Positions 24,240 to 32,858 are shown, counted from the stretch's first letter. The stretch: DNA of 38,443 nucleotides from a virus (IMGVR_UViG_3300031576_000173:1-38443); one strand, 5' to 3'. Made by a program: numbers and translations. Notes: generated from the sequence alone by a model not told the origin.

Positions 24240-27200
24240 ATGGGCAGGAAGTCCTTTCGCCTGAAGACCGGCTGAAGCAGACCTTCGCCAAGCTCGAAGA
24301 GATCGACCGCAACAACCAGTACCAGGCGGCTTTCACCAAGATCCGCGACACCTACATCGGCCAACCTTCTCCGGGGATCACGGCTGAGATGGAGCAGGCA
24401 ACGGACGCCGCGATCCAATCGGTCGATTACGATGACATCAAGGAGAAGCTCTTCGAGGACGCCGCTCGCGTTCGATCTGGAAAGTCGATTTACGACAAGA
24501 GCTTCCAGTTCGTCGTTCAGAACCAGCTCCCGTGGTGGGAAGGATTTCTGCCGGAGTCTTTCCAGAGCGAAGTCGTTGCTCCACAGGCGCCATCTAATGC
24601 GATGGGCCGCATCGTGCACAAGACCGGCGAAGCCCTCGTCGGCGGCTTGACCGGAGGCCTTCTCGGTGGAATGGATCCGCAATACGTCAAGCGGATTGGC
24701 AAAGACGCGATGGCCGGCGCGGAGCTGCCCGAGGGGATGACACCGGAGGAGGCTGAAGAATGGGCATCCGTTGGAGTCGCTGCCGGGTATCAGAGCCTGC
24801 TCAATCCGCAGTCGAAGCCGGAGGCGTGGCTCACGACGCCGCTGGAAACGGCCGGGGGAATTTACGGATTCATCCTCGGTCCCGGCAAGCTGATCAAGGG
24901 CGTAGGTCTCGGCTTCAAGGCGCTCGCAGGCGCGGCAGCAATGACGGAAAAAGGAGTGAAGGGAGCCGAGGCTGCCGGCCGAATTCTCGGTGGTGGCGTT
25001 ACGGGTGCCGTCCCTGAGCTGGCAAAACTTCTCGAACCGAGCCCAGCCGAACAAAAGATCAACGAGCGCGGCGGGCCAGGAGCTCAAGAGGTTCAAGTCG
25101 GCACAAAGTTTCTCGGTGGTGCTCTAAACTGGGCGATCTTCGAAGCATTAACTCATGGCGCTTATCGCCACTTGCCTCCCAAAATGAAGCTCGCCTTGAA
25201 CGATCAAGGCCAGCTCGTGCCAAGGCTCGCCCATCCCTTCCGGGAATCACTCCTGAAGGGACCGCTCGTGACTTTCGGCGCCGTGAAGGCTGGCGCGTAT
25301 GGGGCAGAAGCTCTCGAGCAGGCGCTTTCTCCCAAAGACGTCAGCCAGATGGTCGGGATGCTCAAGGATCTCGCCAATGATCGTGTGGACCCCGGGAAGA
25401 TCGTGAGTTCCTCTTGGACGGATACCTTTGGCGAGCTCGGCGGCTTCATCCTTGTGAGCGGTCTCAGTGGACCTTTCCACAAGCTCTTTCCTGGCGGCGA
25501 GAAGGTCGGCGAGCTGTATGCCGCGGCCGTTGAGAAAGCCCGCGGACAGATGGGCAAAGAGCTCGAGCCCATGGTCGCGGCGCGATCTTCCGAGCTCGAG
25601 GCGGAGCCTTTCCCTTGGCTCGACCCCACGCCACTACCTCGCATCCCGCCGCGTCTGGCCGGGATGATCGACATCGCTTCGAGGCAGATCACGCCAGAGG
25701 AATCGATGAAGCTCGCCGAGCGGATCGGTGATCTTCCTCTCGTCGAGAAGCTTCGCTCGGCGATCGAGCGGCGCAATGAGCCCGAAGAGAAGGAGCTGCG
25801 AGAGATCCAAAGCGAGCTCGAGTGGGAGCAGGGAGAAGCGGCCAAGGATTACGCGGAGCAGATGGGTCGGGACATTTTCGAGCGCACCGGTATTCACCCG
25901 ACCTACGACGACATGGAGGGGCTCTTCTTCGAAGCGGTCGGACGCAATCCGATCACGGATGCTCAGATCGAAGCGCGGTTCGCGCAACGCCGAGCCGCCG
26001 AGGAGCTCGAGCTGCAGCGCCAGGCGGTAGAAGAGGAAGCCATCACGCCTGAGAAGCTGCCGCGGCCAGAGCCTCCTACCGAGGTCGTGCCGCAGGTGCC
26101 GGAGCCCGAGCCGCCGCCGCCCCCTGCTGCGCCAGAGAAGCCCGTTCCTCCGGGTCCTCCCGAGAAGAGAGTGCAACCCTACGCTCCGGAGGGCCCCACA
26201 CCGGCGGCGCCGGTCGAGGAGGTGAAGCCCGTCACCGAAGCTGCGGCGAAGGAGATCGGCGTCACACCGGCCGAGAAGCCGACGAGTGCGGCCGAAGCTG
26301 TGAGGCGAAAGACCGTGAAGGTCTCCGGGCTCGATGCGGCCGCAGCCGAAGCGACTCAGCGCCGAGCCGAGCGGCGCAAGCGTCTTGGTCCAGCCCTCGA
26401 GCGGGGCGCCCTCTTCCCCAAGGATAAGCCGATCCCTACCGAGGAAGTGATCGAGGACTTCAAGGACCAGGCGATTCTCGCCGCCAAAGCCATGAAGGAT
26501 ACGGGCCAGTCCGTCTCGAAATGGCTGCGCCGATTGCGGGTGGATGACCCTCGATCCTACGAATTCATCGCTCCGTTCCGGGACAAGTTCGAGAACGAAG
26601 TGACCGGGCTCCTGCAGCAAGGCCGCGATCCCATCCCTCCGAGTGCCCAAGAGATCGAGGAGATGAAGAAGGCTTCCGAGGAGTTCCGCACGAACCCCTT
26701 CATCCCCCCGAGCGAAGCCAAGGCCTGGTTGAAGACTCTGAAGAAAAGAGCCGGCACTCCTCTCACGAGTCCCGAGGTCGAAGATCGTCCGGCGAACCGC
26801 AAGCGTCTGGATCTCGAGAAGGAGGGGAAGACCTTCGAGACCCTTCCCAAGGTCGAAGATTACGTTGAGCGGGTCCGGCGGCTCTTCGAGGAGAATCGGG
26901 ACCGGGCGGAAGATGACGCCTTCTGGTACGAGGATGCGCTGGAGCCCTTCGTGCGTCGATGGGGTCCGGTCGAAGGCAAGAAGAGGTTTCTTGCCGCGCT
27001 CTTCGCCAACCAGAACATCGATCCCGTGGGCGCTGTCGACAATTCCGTGCTGGCTTGGGAGATCCTGAACGAGGCGCCGCTGTACAAGAAGCCCGGCCTC
27101 GCCGAGGAGAAGCTCTACGAGATCCTGAAGGGGAAGCCGGTCGAGCACAAGGGCCGCAAGATCTGGGACTTTGCGGACGCAGGGCTTGGGATCGAGAGCC

Positions 27201-30200
27201 GTTCTCTTTTCGGCAATGCGCCGGAAGCCGGCCAGCCCTCGCCTGGGGACGTATGGTGGGCCCGGGTCTCTGGCCTGATCGACGCGAAGTATATCCGCAA
27301 GCTCGCCAAGGCTTTCCCCGAGCGGGCGAAGGAGCTGCGCCGGCTTCGGATCGATGTCGCCGAGAAGCCGGATGGCACCCTGAATCGGCTCTCGGACGGC
27401 CAGTACGAGTACACATCCCGCTTCGCCAACGAGGCGGCGAAGCTGCTGAACGAGCGCCGGGTTGGTGGGCTCGAATGGAATGCAGCTCGCGCCATGGCGG
27501 TGGGATGGAGCGACGTCCAGAGGGTGGTGGGCGAGGAACCGGTTCACCCCAAGCAGTTCCTGCCCGAATACCGGATCGCTTTCGAGGTGGCGCCGGCGAA
27601 GGACAGCGAGGCTCACAAGCTCTACGGAGATCGGATCAAGAGACTCTCCCCGGAGGGCCAGCTTCGCGTCATGGACCGCGTGGGGCAGACGATCGTAGAT
27701 GCCGCGGTCGATGGCGCTCGGGTCGAACCGGGGGACCTCACCCGGGGGTATGGCGGGTACGAGGGAGACCTCAACGCGGCCGGCTTCTTTCGCGGGATCA
27801 TGTCTCGGATCGGCGTCCAGAACTCCGCGGACCTCCTGCAGTATTACGGCGAGCAGAACGAGGTGTACGGAGGCAGGCGCCTCTCGGAGGGGAAGACGCC
27901 CTCGCTCATCGTGTACCAGCCGCAGGGCAACCAGCTCGCCAAACCCGAGGTGTACCGGCGAATCTGGGAAAAGCTCAAAAGGTTTGACCCCGCTTTTGCC
28001 GAAGGATTTCAGCCGGGCGACTTCACGATCGAGGGCAAGCGGGTCCCGGGCATGGAGTTCTTCCTCTTCGGCAAGCTCGGGGAGCTCGCCGGAGACCGTG
28101 GCCGCGTTGAGAAAGCGTTTGCGGATGCTTTACAGGGTGAGGGTTTTGGAGTAGAATTCGACTTTGGAAGGAACAAGACCTATGGAACCCCAAGACAAAA
28201 CTGGGAAGCCGACCCCCGTGGAGAGGGCATCCTATCGCGCCTTCGTGAACGCGGATTTCTACAAGAACAACTCGACGCCTTTCGTTCTCATAAGGAGCGG
28301 ATCCGGGAGGCTCTCCTCGACGCCATTGCTGCCGAGGAATCTGGAAAGCCAGTTGAGGGAGCAGTCCGCACAGAAGCAGAGCCCATCCCCCCAACCCCCG
28401 AGCGAGCCCGCACCATCTCCGAGTGGATCGACGCCGAAGCCCTCGAAGCAAAGAGGCGCAAAGAAGCCCGTTCCAGAGGGAGGCTCGCCGAAGCCGGGTT
28501 CCTTGGGTTCGGAGGCCGGCCCCCAAGAGAGCTTGCCCGGCGCCTGAAAGAATCGGGCATCACCGAAGAGGATCTCGAGGCCGGCCGCATCATTCGGGAC
28601 GAGTCCATTCTCGCGGCCAAGTGGATTCTCGAGAAGGGCCGCTCCGTCAAGCGGTACTGGGAGGACCTCGAGACACAGGATCCCAAGTGGTCGAAGTTCA
28701 TCTCTCCCTACCGCCAAGAGATCGAGCGTCAGATCGCAATCCAGCTCCCCGTGTACAAGCTCGCGGGCCGCTTCTCGGGAGTACAAGACGAGATCGAAAA
28801 GATGGCGGGCACCGTGGAATCCCTCTCCGCGCAGATCGAGCGCACTGGCACCTTGCCGAAAGAGGAGCGGGAGAAGTTCGCCGCGCTCGAACGGGCGACA
28901 ACGACCGAGGGCGAGGTTCGAAAGCTGCGGTTTTCGATCGAGGACGTCGAGGCGGTCCAGTCGGGTCTCGTGACTCTCGCCGATCGGATCAAGGGGTTTC
29001 GCGACGAGCTCTCGAGCTTCACCGGATCTCCCGACCAGAAAGACATCCTCGAGAAGACGCTCGGCATTTACGACAAAGCTCTGCGGGCGAAGGCGCTGGA
29101 GTGGGGTGCGCTTCGTCTTGCGGCCGGGCGCACTCTGCACGTCTGGAATCGGCCGACTTCGATCTTGAACGACACGGCGGCGATCCTGAAAGAAGCCGGC
29201 GTCAAGATGCGAGACCTTCCCGAGCTCGCCGCCAACCTGCCGATCCTGACGCAGATCGCCCAAGACATCGCTACCCTTTCGCGGCGCGGTTTGAGCGGCG
29301 AAGAGGTCGCCACGATTTCCAAGCGCCTCGTCAAGAACTTCGGCCGCTTCAACCGCTACCAGTACATCCGCCTCACTTCCTTCATGCTCGACATCGGCTC
29401 GGATCTCACCCATGGATTGGTCGCGGGTCCCGGCTCGGTGGGCCGCATCGCCGGCCACGATCTCGTCCATCTCTTCAAGCAAGCTCGAGCTGGAGAAGCG
29501 CCGAGCTTCCCGATGACCCGGGCCGCGTTCCGGGTGATGTGGGAACGCTACTATCCTGGCAACGGCTGGAAGCCGAAGCCTCTGCATCCCGACATCGAGG
29601 AAGGCCTCGAGAAGACGGCTTTGGGTGGAGAGGTCAGCAAGGAGATGGGCTGGGGGATCATGACGACGAGGGAAGACCTCGCGGACAAGATCCTCGACAC
29701 GGTGACGGGCGCCTCGATCGAGGTGAAAAGCCTGGCGGATACCTTCTTCGGCCGGCTTGCAGCTCACGCCGTGCTCTACCGGGAGGCCTACAAGGCCGCG
29801 GAAGCGAAGAAGCTCACCGGCACCGAGTACAAGGAGTTCGTCGAGGACTTCGTGAATGACCCTCCCGGTCCCGCGAAAACGATGGCAATCGAAGAGGGGC
29901 GCAAGGCGAAGTTCAACCGCGAGCTCTCCCGATTCGAGAAGATGATGGCAGGCTCCGAAGTGACTGCCTGGACGCTCGAGCCTTTCATCCGGTTCGGGTT
30001 CCAGGCGACCCGAGCCTTCGGGGAGATGCTGGGAATCGATCCAGGGATGGCGAAGAAGATCGCCACGAAGGGTGGCCGCTCCCAGCTCACCGCGGAAGAG
30101 ATCGGGGAGTGGATCGGCAAAGCGGCGACGGGTTGGGGGGCGCTCGCTCTTCTCTCGTCCTGGAAGGATGACGAGGGCCGAAGCTGGTACGACCGCTGGG

Positions 30201-31093
30201 ACCCCAAGCGTCAGGCGATTGTTTGGGATGACGGATCCGTCCAGCCGATCTACGGTTGGTACCCCTTGACGCTCGCGCTACCTCTTGTTGCCTTGCTCAG
30301 GGGCGATGGCGACAAGTTCGTGGAGGGCCTCGCCGGCGTGGAAATCCCCGGCATGAGAACGATCTCCTGGGGTCTTGGCAACACCGACGCGCCAGGGGGA
30401 ATCATCACCCCGCTGCTGACGGATTGGCTCCGGGCGAAGGAGAAGAACGACTTCCGGACCTTCGATCGGCGGCTCGACGACATGATGACCGGGCTCATCC
30501 CTGGCAACCAGTTCCTCGCCATGTTCAAGATCTTGCTGGACAGCAAGATGCGCCGTGGCCCCATGCGGAATCTCCCTGGCCTGTCTTTCCTCGCCCCCGA
30601 AGCCGTTGAAGAGACGACTGGAGAGGCTCCAGAAACGCGGCAAACGGTATTTGGCGCCCTTCCTGAGATCCCCAAGGCCGGCGTGACCTTTCCCTTCCGG
30701 ATCGAGGTTCCTGGGCCCATCCGGCGCGTTTTGAACCGAATTGACCTGAACCTCCCGCTCAAGGAGCGGTTCCAGCCCGTGCGAGGCCCGCGGACTCCGG
30801 TGATGGACGTCCCTTTCGCGCAGATTCCCCAGGACTTGAGGGACGAATGGCTGCGCTACTACGGGGCGGAGTTCAAGAAGAGGATGACGCCACGCCTCGA
30901 TCGCCTTAACTCATTGGCCGAGCATGGGAAAGCCGGTTCGATGCAGGCGGCCAAGATCATTCGAAAGCTCCAATCTGGCAGCCGCCGGGTGGCGTCTGGT
31001 CAGCTTCTTCAGAAGCATCGGGATCGGCTCGCCGAGCTCAAGGCAGAGCAAGTGGAGATGCGCGAGAAGGAAGAGGCCGAAGAGGAGGAGTAG
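24236..31093 (+). CDS. Giant internal virion / polyvalent ejection protein (2285 residues)
   Basis: This gene fills about 18 percent of the window. Residues 1-420 contain several Gly-rich apolar stretches (near 131-146, 206-236, 289-310, 342-364, 399-418) that could enter membranes. A Pro-rich linker spans about 609-667. Residues 896-1100 (FWYEDALEPFVRRW to MAVGWSDVQRVVGE) look like a helical domain found in phage polyvalent proteins (DUF7178-like, from memory). A sequence near 746-787 is repeated near 1457-1500. The end, with WKDDEGRSWYDRWDP and YPLTLALPLVALL near 1973-2020, resembles C-terminal LPD regions of polyvalent proteins. Such proteins are packed in the head and injected with the DNA. 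I see no lytic transglycosylase, zinc peptidase HExxH or RNA polymerase motif. A second gene appears nested in another frame at 28182-28547. Confidence 0.7.
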   Translation: MNGQEVLSPEDRLKQTFAKLEEIDRNNQYQAAFTKIRDTYIGQPSPGITAEMEQATDAAIQSVDYDDIKEKLFEDAARVRSGKSIYDKSFQFVVQNQLPWWEGFLPESFQSEVVAPQAPSNAMGRIVHKTGEALVGGLTGGLLGGMDPQYVKRIGKDAMAGAELPEGMTPEEAEEWASVGVAAGYQSLLNPQSKPEAWLTTPLETAGGIYGFILGPGKLIKGVGLGFKALAGAAAMTEKGVKGAEAAGRILGGGVTGAVPELAKLLEPSPAEQKINERGGPGAQEVQVGTKFLGGALNWAIFEALTHGAYRHLPPKMKLALNDQGQLVPRLAHPFRESLLKGPLVTFGAVKAGAYGAEALEQALSPKDVSQMVGMLKDLANDRVDPGKIVSSSWTDTFGELGGFILVSGLSGPFHKLFPGGEKVGELYAAAVEKARGQMGKELEPMVAARSSELEAEPFPWLDPTPLPRIPPRLAGMIDIASRQITPEESMKLAERIGDLPLVEKLRSAIERRNEPEEKELREIQSELEWEQGEAAKDYAEQMGRDIFERTGIHPTYDDMEGLFFEAVGRNPITDAQIEARFAQRRAAEELELQRQAVEEEAITPEKLPRPEPPTEVVPQVPEPEPPPPPAAPEKPVPPGPPEKRVQPYAPEGPTPAAPVEEVKPVTEAAAKEIGVTPAEKPTSAAEAVRRKTVKVSGLDAAAAEATQRRAERRKRLGPALERGALFPKDKPIPTEEVIEDFKDQAILAAKAMKDTGQSVSKWLRRLRVDDPRSYEFIAPFRDKFENEVTGLLQQGRDPIPPSAQEIEEMKKASEEFRTNPFIPPSEAKAWLKTLKKRAGTPLTSPEVEDRPANRKRLDLEKEGKTFETLPKVEDYVERVRRLFEENRDRAEDDAFWYEDALEPFVRRWGPVEGKKRFLAALFANQNIDPVGAVDNSVLAWEILNEAPLYKKPGLAEEKLYEILKGKPVEHKGRKIWDFADAGLGIESRSLFGNAPEAGQPSPGDVWWARVSGLIDAKYIRKLAKAFPERAKELRRLRIDVAEKPDGTLNRLSDGQYEYTSRFANEAAKLLNERRVGGLEWNAARAMAVGWSDVQRVVGEEPVHPKQFLPEYRIAFEVAPAKDSEAHKLYGDRIKRLSPEGQLRVMDRVGQTIVDAAVDGARVEPGDLTRGYGGYEGDLNAAGFFRGIMSRIGVQNSADLLQYYGEQNEVYGGRRLSEGKTPSLIVYQPQGNQLAKPEVYRRIWEKLKRFDPAFAEGFQPGDFTIEGKRVPGMEFFLFGKLGELAGDRGRVEKAFADALQGEGFGVEFDFGRNKTYGTPRQNWEADPRGEGILSRLRERGFLQEQLDAFRSHKERIREALLDAIAAEESGKPVEGAVRTEAEPIPPTPERARTISEWIDAEALEAKRRKEARSRGRLAEAGFLGFGGRPPRELARRLKESGITEEDLEAGRIIRDESILAAKWILEKGRSVKRYWEDLETQDPKWSKFISPYRQEIERQIAIQLPVYKLAGRFSGVQDEIEKMAGTVESLSAQIERTGTLPKEEREKFAALERATTTEGEVRKLRFSIEDVEAVQSGLVTLADRIKGFRDELSSFTGSPDQKDILEKTLGIYDKALRAKALEWGALRLAAGRTLHVWNRPTSILNDTAAILKEAGVKMRDLPELAANLPILTQIAQDIATLSRRGLSGEEVATISKRLVKNFGRFNRYQYIRLTSFMLDIGSDLTHGLVAGPGSVGRIAGHDLVHLFKQARAGEAPSFPMTRAAFRVMWERYYPGNGWKPKPLHPDIEEGLEKTALGGEVSKEMGWGIMTTREDLADKILDTVTGASIEVKSLADTFFGRLAAHAVLYREAYKAAEAKKLTGTEYKEFVEDFVNDPPGPAKTMAIEEGRKAKFNRELSRFEKMMAGSEVTAWTLEPFIRFGFQATRAFGEMLGIDPGMAKKIATKGGRSQLTAEEIGEWIGKAATGWGALALLSSWKDDEGRSWYDRWDPKRQAIVWDDGSVQPIYGWYPLTLALPLVALLRGDGDKFVEGLAGVEIPGMRTISWGLGNTDAPGGIITPLLTDWLRAKEKNDFRTFDRRLDDMMTGLIPGNQFLAMFKILLDSKMRRGPMRNLPGLSFLAPEAVEETTGEAPETRQTVFGALPEIPKAGVTFPFRIEVPGPIRRVLNRIDLNLPLKERFQPVRGPRTPVMDVPFAQIPQDLRDEWLRYYGAEFKKRMTPRLDRLNSLAEHGKAGSMQAAKIIRKLQSGSRRVASGQLLQKHRDRLAELKAEQVEMREKEEAEEEE
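26471..26600 (+). repeat. Protein-level repeat copy A in the giant gene
   Basis: Residues 746-787 of the giant protein (AILAAKAMKDTGQSVSKWLR and on, through EFIAPFRDKFENEV) match residues 1457-1500 at about 40 percent by eye. The pairs are ILAAK, a Gly followed by SVxxxxxxL, a QDP or DDP turn, FIxPxR and a Glu-rich end. It marks an internal duplication of a helical unit. Confidence 0.65.
28129..28157 (+). promoter_or_regulatory. Promoter inside the giant gene
   Basis: TTTACA (28129-28134) and TAGAAT (28152-28157) are 17 bases apart, each one base from the sigma70 consensus. Transcription would start near 28164, just before an SD site (GGAAGGAA, 28166-28173) and the ATG at 28182 of a frame that differs from the giant gene. 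Local third-position GC content in the giant frame drops here, as in an intergenic region. Confidence 0.55.
28182..28547 (+). CDS. Putative nested gene in another frame of the giant gene
   Basis: A 121-residue frame begins at ATG 28182, 8 bases after GGAAGGAA and downstream of a promoter-like sequence. It is read +1 relative to the giant gene. Its first 45 codons use G or C in the third position much more often than the giant frame does there (for example gtg gag agg gca tcc tat cgc). The product starts MEPQDKTGKPTPVERASYRA, continues FVNADFYKNN, and ends in a Pro/Ser/Lys-rich tail that is likely disordered. No family is recognised. The giant frame is also open, so this would be true overprinting. 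The alternative is a chance open frame in GC-rich DNA, but promoter, SD site and codon bias coincide. Confidence 0.5.
   Translation: MEPQDKTGKPTPVERASYRAFVNADFYKNNSTPFVLIRSGSGRLSSTPLLPRNLESQLREQSAQKQSPSPQPPSEPAPSPSGSTPKPSKQRGAKKPVPEGGSPKPGSLGSEAGPQESLPGA
28604..28735 (+). repeat. Protein-level repeat copy B in the giant gene
   Basis: Residues 1457-1500 (SILAAKWILEKGRSVKRYWE and on, through KFISPYRQEIERQI) are the second copy of the unit at residues 746-787, about 711 residues later. The two copies differ enough that the duplication is old. Confidence 0.65.
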
Positions 31094-31138
31094 GCCATAA
31101 GGCCTTGGCGTCCTACAATCTGCGGATGGAGGTTTCCC

Positions 31139-31477
31139 ATGATCTATGAAGTTGCAGGGATTGGACTGAGGCCCGAGCTGATCGCCAACGCCGGCTTGAC
31201 GACGCTGATCGGGATCGAGGTCCTCAAGAAGGTCATTCCGAGTCAAGTGTCGGGCAAGGAGCAGGGCCTCGCCTTCTGGGGGCCGTTGCTTCTCGGGATC
31301 GCCGGCTCTTTCTTGGGCGTTCCCGGCCTTGCCGGCGTTCCGCTCACGGATCTTGCACCCAATCTGCTCGGAGCCACGGTGGCAGCCAAGGTGAGCCACG
31401 ACGCGCTTTCGCCGGGCGTTGACAAGATCGGCTCGATCCTCTCGGGTCTCGCTTCGATGGGGAAAAAGCCCCAATGA
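31139..31477 (+). CDS. Holin-like small membrane protein
   Basis: The 112-residue product has two hydrophobic stretches at about residues 12-34 (PELIANAGLTTLIGIEVLKK) and 43-69 (GLAFWGPLLLGIAGSFLGVP and on), and a Lys-rich C-terminus. Small size, two membrane segments, a strong SD site (GGAGG about 7 bases before the ATG) and a location at the end of the late operon beside a lipoprotein suggest a holin. No endolysin is seen next to it, so a structural membrane protein remains possible. A small AGGCC-ATAA-GGCCT hairpin lies in the 45-base gap upstream. Confidence 0.5.
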   Translation: MIYEVAGIGLRPELIANAGLTTLIGIEVLKKVIPSQVSGKEQGLAFWGPLLLGIAGSFLGVPGLAGVPLTDLAPNLLGATVAAKVSHDALSPGVDKIGSILSGLASMGKKPQ

Positions 31478-31707
31478 GGAAGTCGAGGGTCTGGGTGATC
31501 CTGTTGGCAGCTTCGCTGCTGAGCTCCTGTGTCACCTACCAGGTGGTCAAGCAAGAAGTCCTGCCGCCGCTGAAGCAGGTCGTGATCGGCGCCGGACCCC
31601 ATCTCGTCGAGGCGCTGATCCAGGACCTCTTCGCCTTGGTTGGCGCTCCCTTCGAATTTGGGGAGAAGCTTCTTGCGCCCGAGCCTGTTGCGCCTCCGGC
31701 GCCTTGA
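31474..31707 (+). CDS. Small lipoprotein, possible outer-membrane spanin
   Basis: The 77-residue product has a basic start (MRKSR), a hydrophobic core and a lipobox LSSC with C19 as the lipidated residue, so the mature protein has 59 residues. It ends Pro-rich. The ATG overlaps the stop of the holin-like gene. Small lipoproteins next to a holin are often o-spanins, which link to an inner-membrane partner to disrupt the outer membrane of Gram-negative hosts. No i-spanin is obvious here. If correct, the host has an outer membrane. Confidence 0.6.
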   Translation: MRKSRVWVILLAASLLSSCVTYQVVKQEVLPPLKQVVIGAGPHLVEALIQDLFALVGAPFEFGEKLLAPEPVAPPAP

Positions 31708-31766
31708 CCATATGATTCACGCACTCCTTCCCTGATCGGGGAGGCGCCACTTCTCCTTTCTTTCGG

Positions 31767-31800
31767 AAAGGGCCAGGGATATGTCCTGGCCCTTTTCTTT
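31767..31800 (+). terminator. Intrinsic terminator of the late operon
   Basis: A perfect 11-bp stem (AAAGGGCCAGG at 31767-31777, CCTGGCCCTTT at 31785-31795) with a 7-base loop is followed by TCTTT. It acts rightward and closes the morphogenesis operon. The stem core AAGGGCCAG is the same as in the terminator at 501-526 just before this operon. Confidence 0.85.
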
Positions 31801-31827
31801 TGACACCGTATTGCCGATAGATATACT
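31800..31827 (+). promoter_or_regulatory. Strong sigma70-like promoter of the recombination module
   Basis: TTGACA (31800-31805), a perfect -35 box, and TATACT (31822-31827) are 16 bases apart. It directly follows the late terminator. Transcription would start near 31834, with GAGG at 31839-31842 ahead of the ATG at 31849. It is the best promoter in the window and uses the host RNA polymerase. Confidence 0.75.
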
Positions 31828-31848
31828 GGGATCAACACGAGGTAAAGC

Positions 31849-32052
31849 ATGGCAAAATACGAAGTGACGGAAGGGGACCGGTCGAAGAAGGAGAACTTCA
31901 TCATGATCCGCATGAGCCCCGAGCTGCGCTTGGCGCTGCGCTCGAGGGCCTCGACCGAGGAGTGCTCGGCGGCGAGCCTCATTCGGCGCTACTGCCGCGA
32001 GGGGCTGCGTCGAGACCGCAAGAAGGAAGCTGCCGCGGCGAATCAGCCATGA
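31849..32052 (+). CDS. Ribbon-helix-helix DNA-binding protein
   Basis: The 67-residue product has the Arc/CopG plan. A strand (ENFIMIRMS, residues 15-23) is followed by helix 1 (PELRLALRSRASTE) and helix 2 (SAASLIRRYCREGLRR), with a basic tail. Such proteins form dimers that bind operators through the paired strand. As the first gene behind a strong promoter it may autoregulate the module. Its stop overlaps the ATG of the nuclease gene. Confidence 0.7.
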   Translation: MAKYEVTEGDRSKKENFIMIRMSPELRLALRSRASTEECSAASLIRRYCREGLRRDRKKEAAAANQP

Positions 32053-32846
32053 GCGAGATCAAGCACGTTTCTTTCACTCAGCTCTCGATGTATGAAAAGT
32101 GCGGCATCCAGTACGAGTACGCCTACGACAGGGGAATCCGGATCCCGCCAAAAGCCGCGATGGTCCGCGGCACCGCGGTTCACAAACAGCACGAGCGGGC
32201 CCTCAAGGAAAAGATCGGGGTGGGCAAGCTCCCCCCTCTCGCCATGCTCCAGCAAATCGCCTCGGATTCGATCGACAGCTCCTTCCAGGGTGCCGTGCTC
32301 GTCGAGCATGGGGAAAGTCTTCAACGGGTGCGCGATGGAACGAAAGACGAAGCCGTCCGACTCACTGCGCTCGATCATCGAGAGCTTCTGCCCACTCTGC
32401 AGCCAAAAGCTGTGGAGCAAGTTGCTGTGATCTCGATCCCCGGTATTTCGCGGCCGCTCAAGGTCATCATCGATTGCATTGAGGACCGCGGGGTTCGAGA
32501 TCTCAAAACGAGCGGCAAGTCGCCCGGTCAAAACGACGCGGAAGATTCCCTCCAGCTCTCTGCCTATTCTGTGGCTCACAAGGCGATCTATGGCCGGAGG
32601 CCCGCTAGTGTATTTTTGGACAATCTGGTCGCGACCCAAGAGCCGAAGCTCGTCACCCAGGAAGCCTCGCGCTCGGACGGCGATCTCCAAGTCTTCTTGA
32701 ACCGCCTCTACCGGGCGGTCGAAGGAATCGAGAAGGGCGAGCGCAGACCGGCTCCGCATGGGAGCTGGTGGTGCTCGCGAAACTGGTGTGGATACTGGAA
32801 CCAATGCCCGTATGGGGGGCTCGGGCGAGAAAAGCCTTCCAACTGA
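32049..32846 (+). CDS. Cas4/RecB-like PD-(D/E)XK exonuclease with Fe-S cysteines
   Basis: The 265-residue product has the features of the AddB/Cas4 nuclease group. C18 in the motif SMYEKCGIQYEY and C242, C247 and C253 near the C-terminus (WCSRNWCGYWNQC) can hold a 4Fe-4S cluster. The GTAVHK motif (H45), D142 (VIIDCI), D151-L-K153 (RDLKT) and a LQLSAY motif at 168-173 form the active site. The start is ATG 32049, overlapping the previous stop. Upstream extension of the frame is a shadow. It likely resects DNA ends for recombination or genome processing, and it is paired with the next gene. Confidence 0.8.
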   Translation: MSEIKHVSFTQLSMYEKCGIQYEYAYDRGIRIPPKAAMVRGTAVHKQHERALKEKIGVGKLPPLAMLQQIASDSIDSSFQGAVLVEHGESLQRVRDGTKDEAVRLTALDHRELLPTLQPKAVEQVAVISIPGISRPLKVIIDCIEDRGVRDLKTSGKSPGQNDAEDSLQLSAYSVAHKAIYGRRPASVFLDNLVATQEPKLVTQEASRSDGDLQVFLNRLYRAVEGIEKGERRPAPHGSWWCSRNWCGYWNQCPYGGLGREKPSN

Positions 32847-32858
32847 AAGAGAGGAATC

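Noticed and set aside
26959-27987. A 342-codon + strand frame inside the giant gene
   Set aside because: The Arg/Gly-rich product, lack of start signals and normal codon use of the giant frame point to a shadow.
24236-31093. Lytic transglycosylase, zinc peptidase or N4-type RNA polymerase in the giant protein
   Set aside because: No ESxGNP-GLMQ-like, HExxH or T/DxxGR-type motif could be found by eye.
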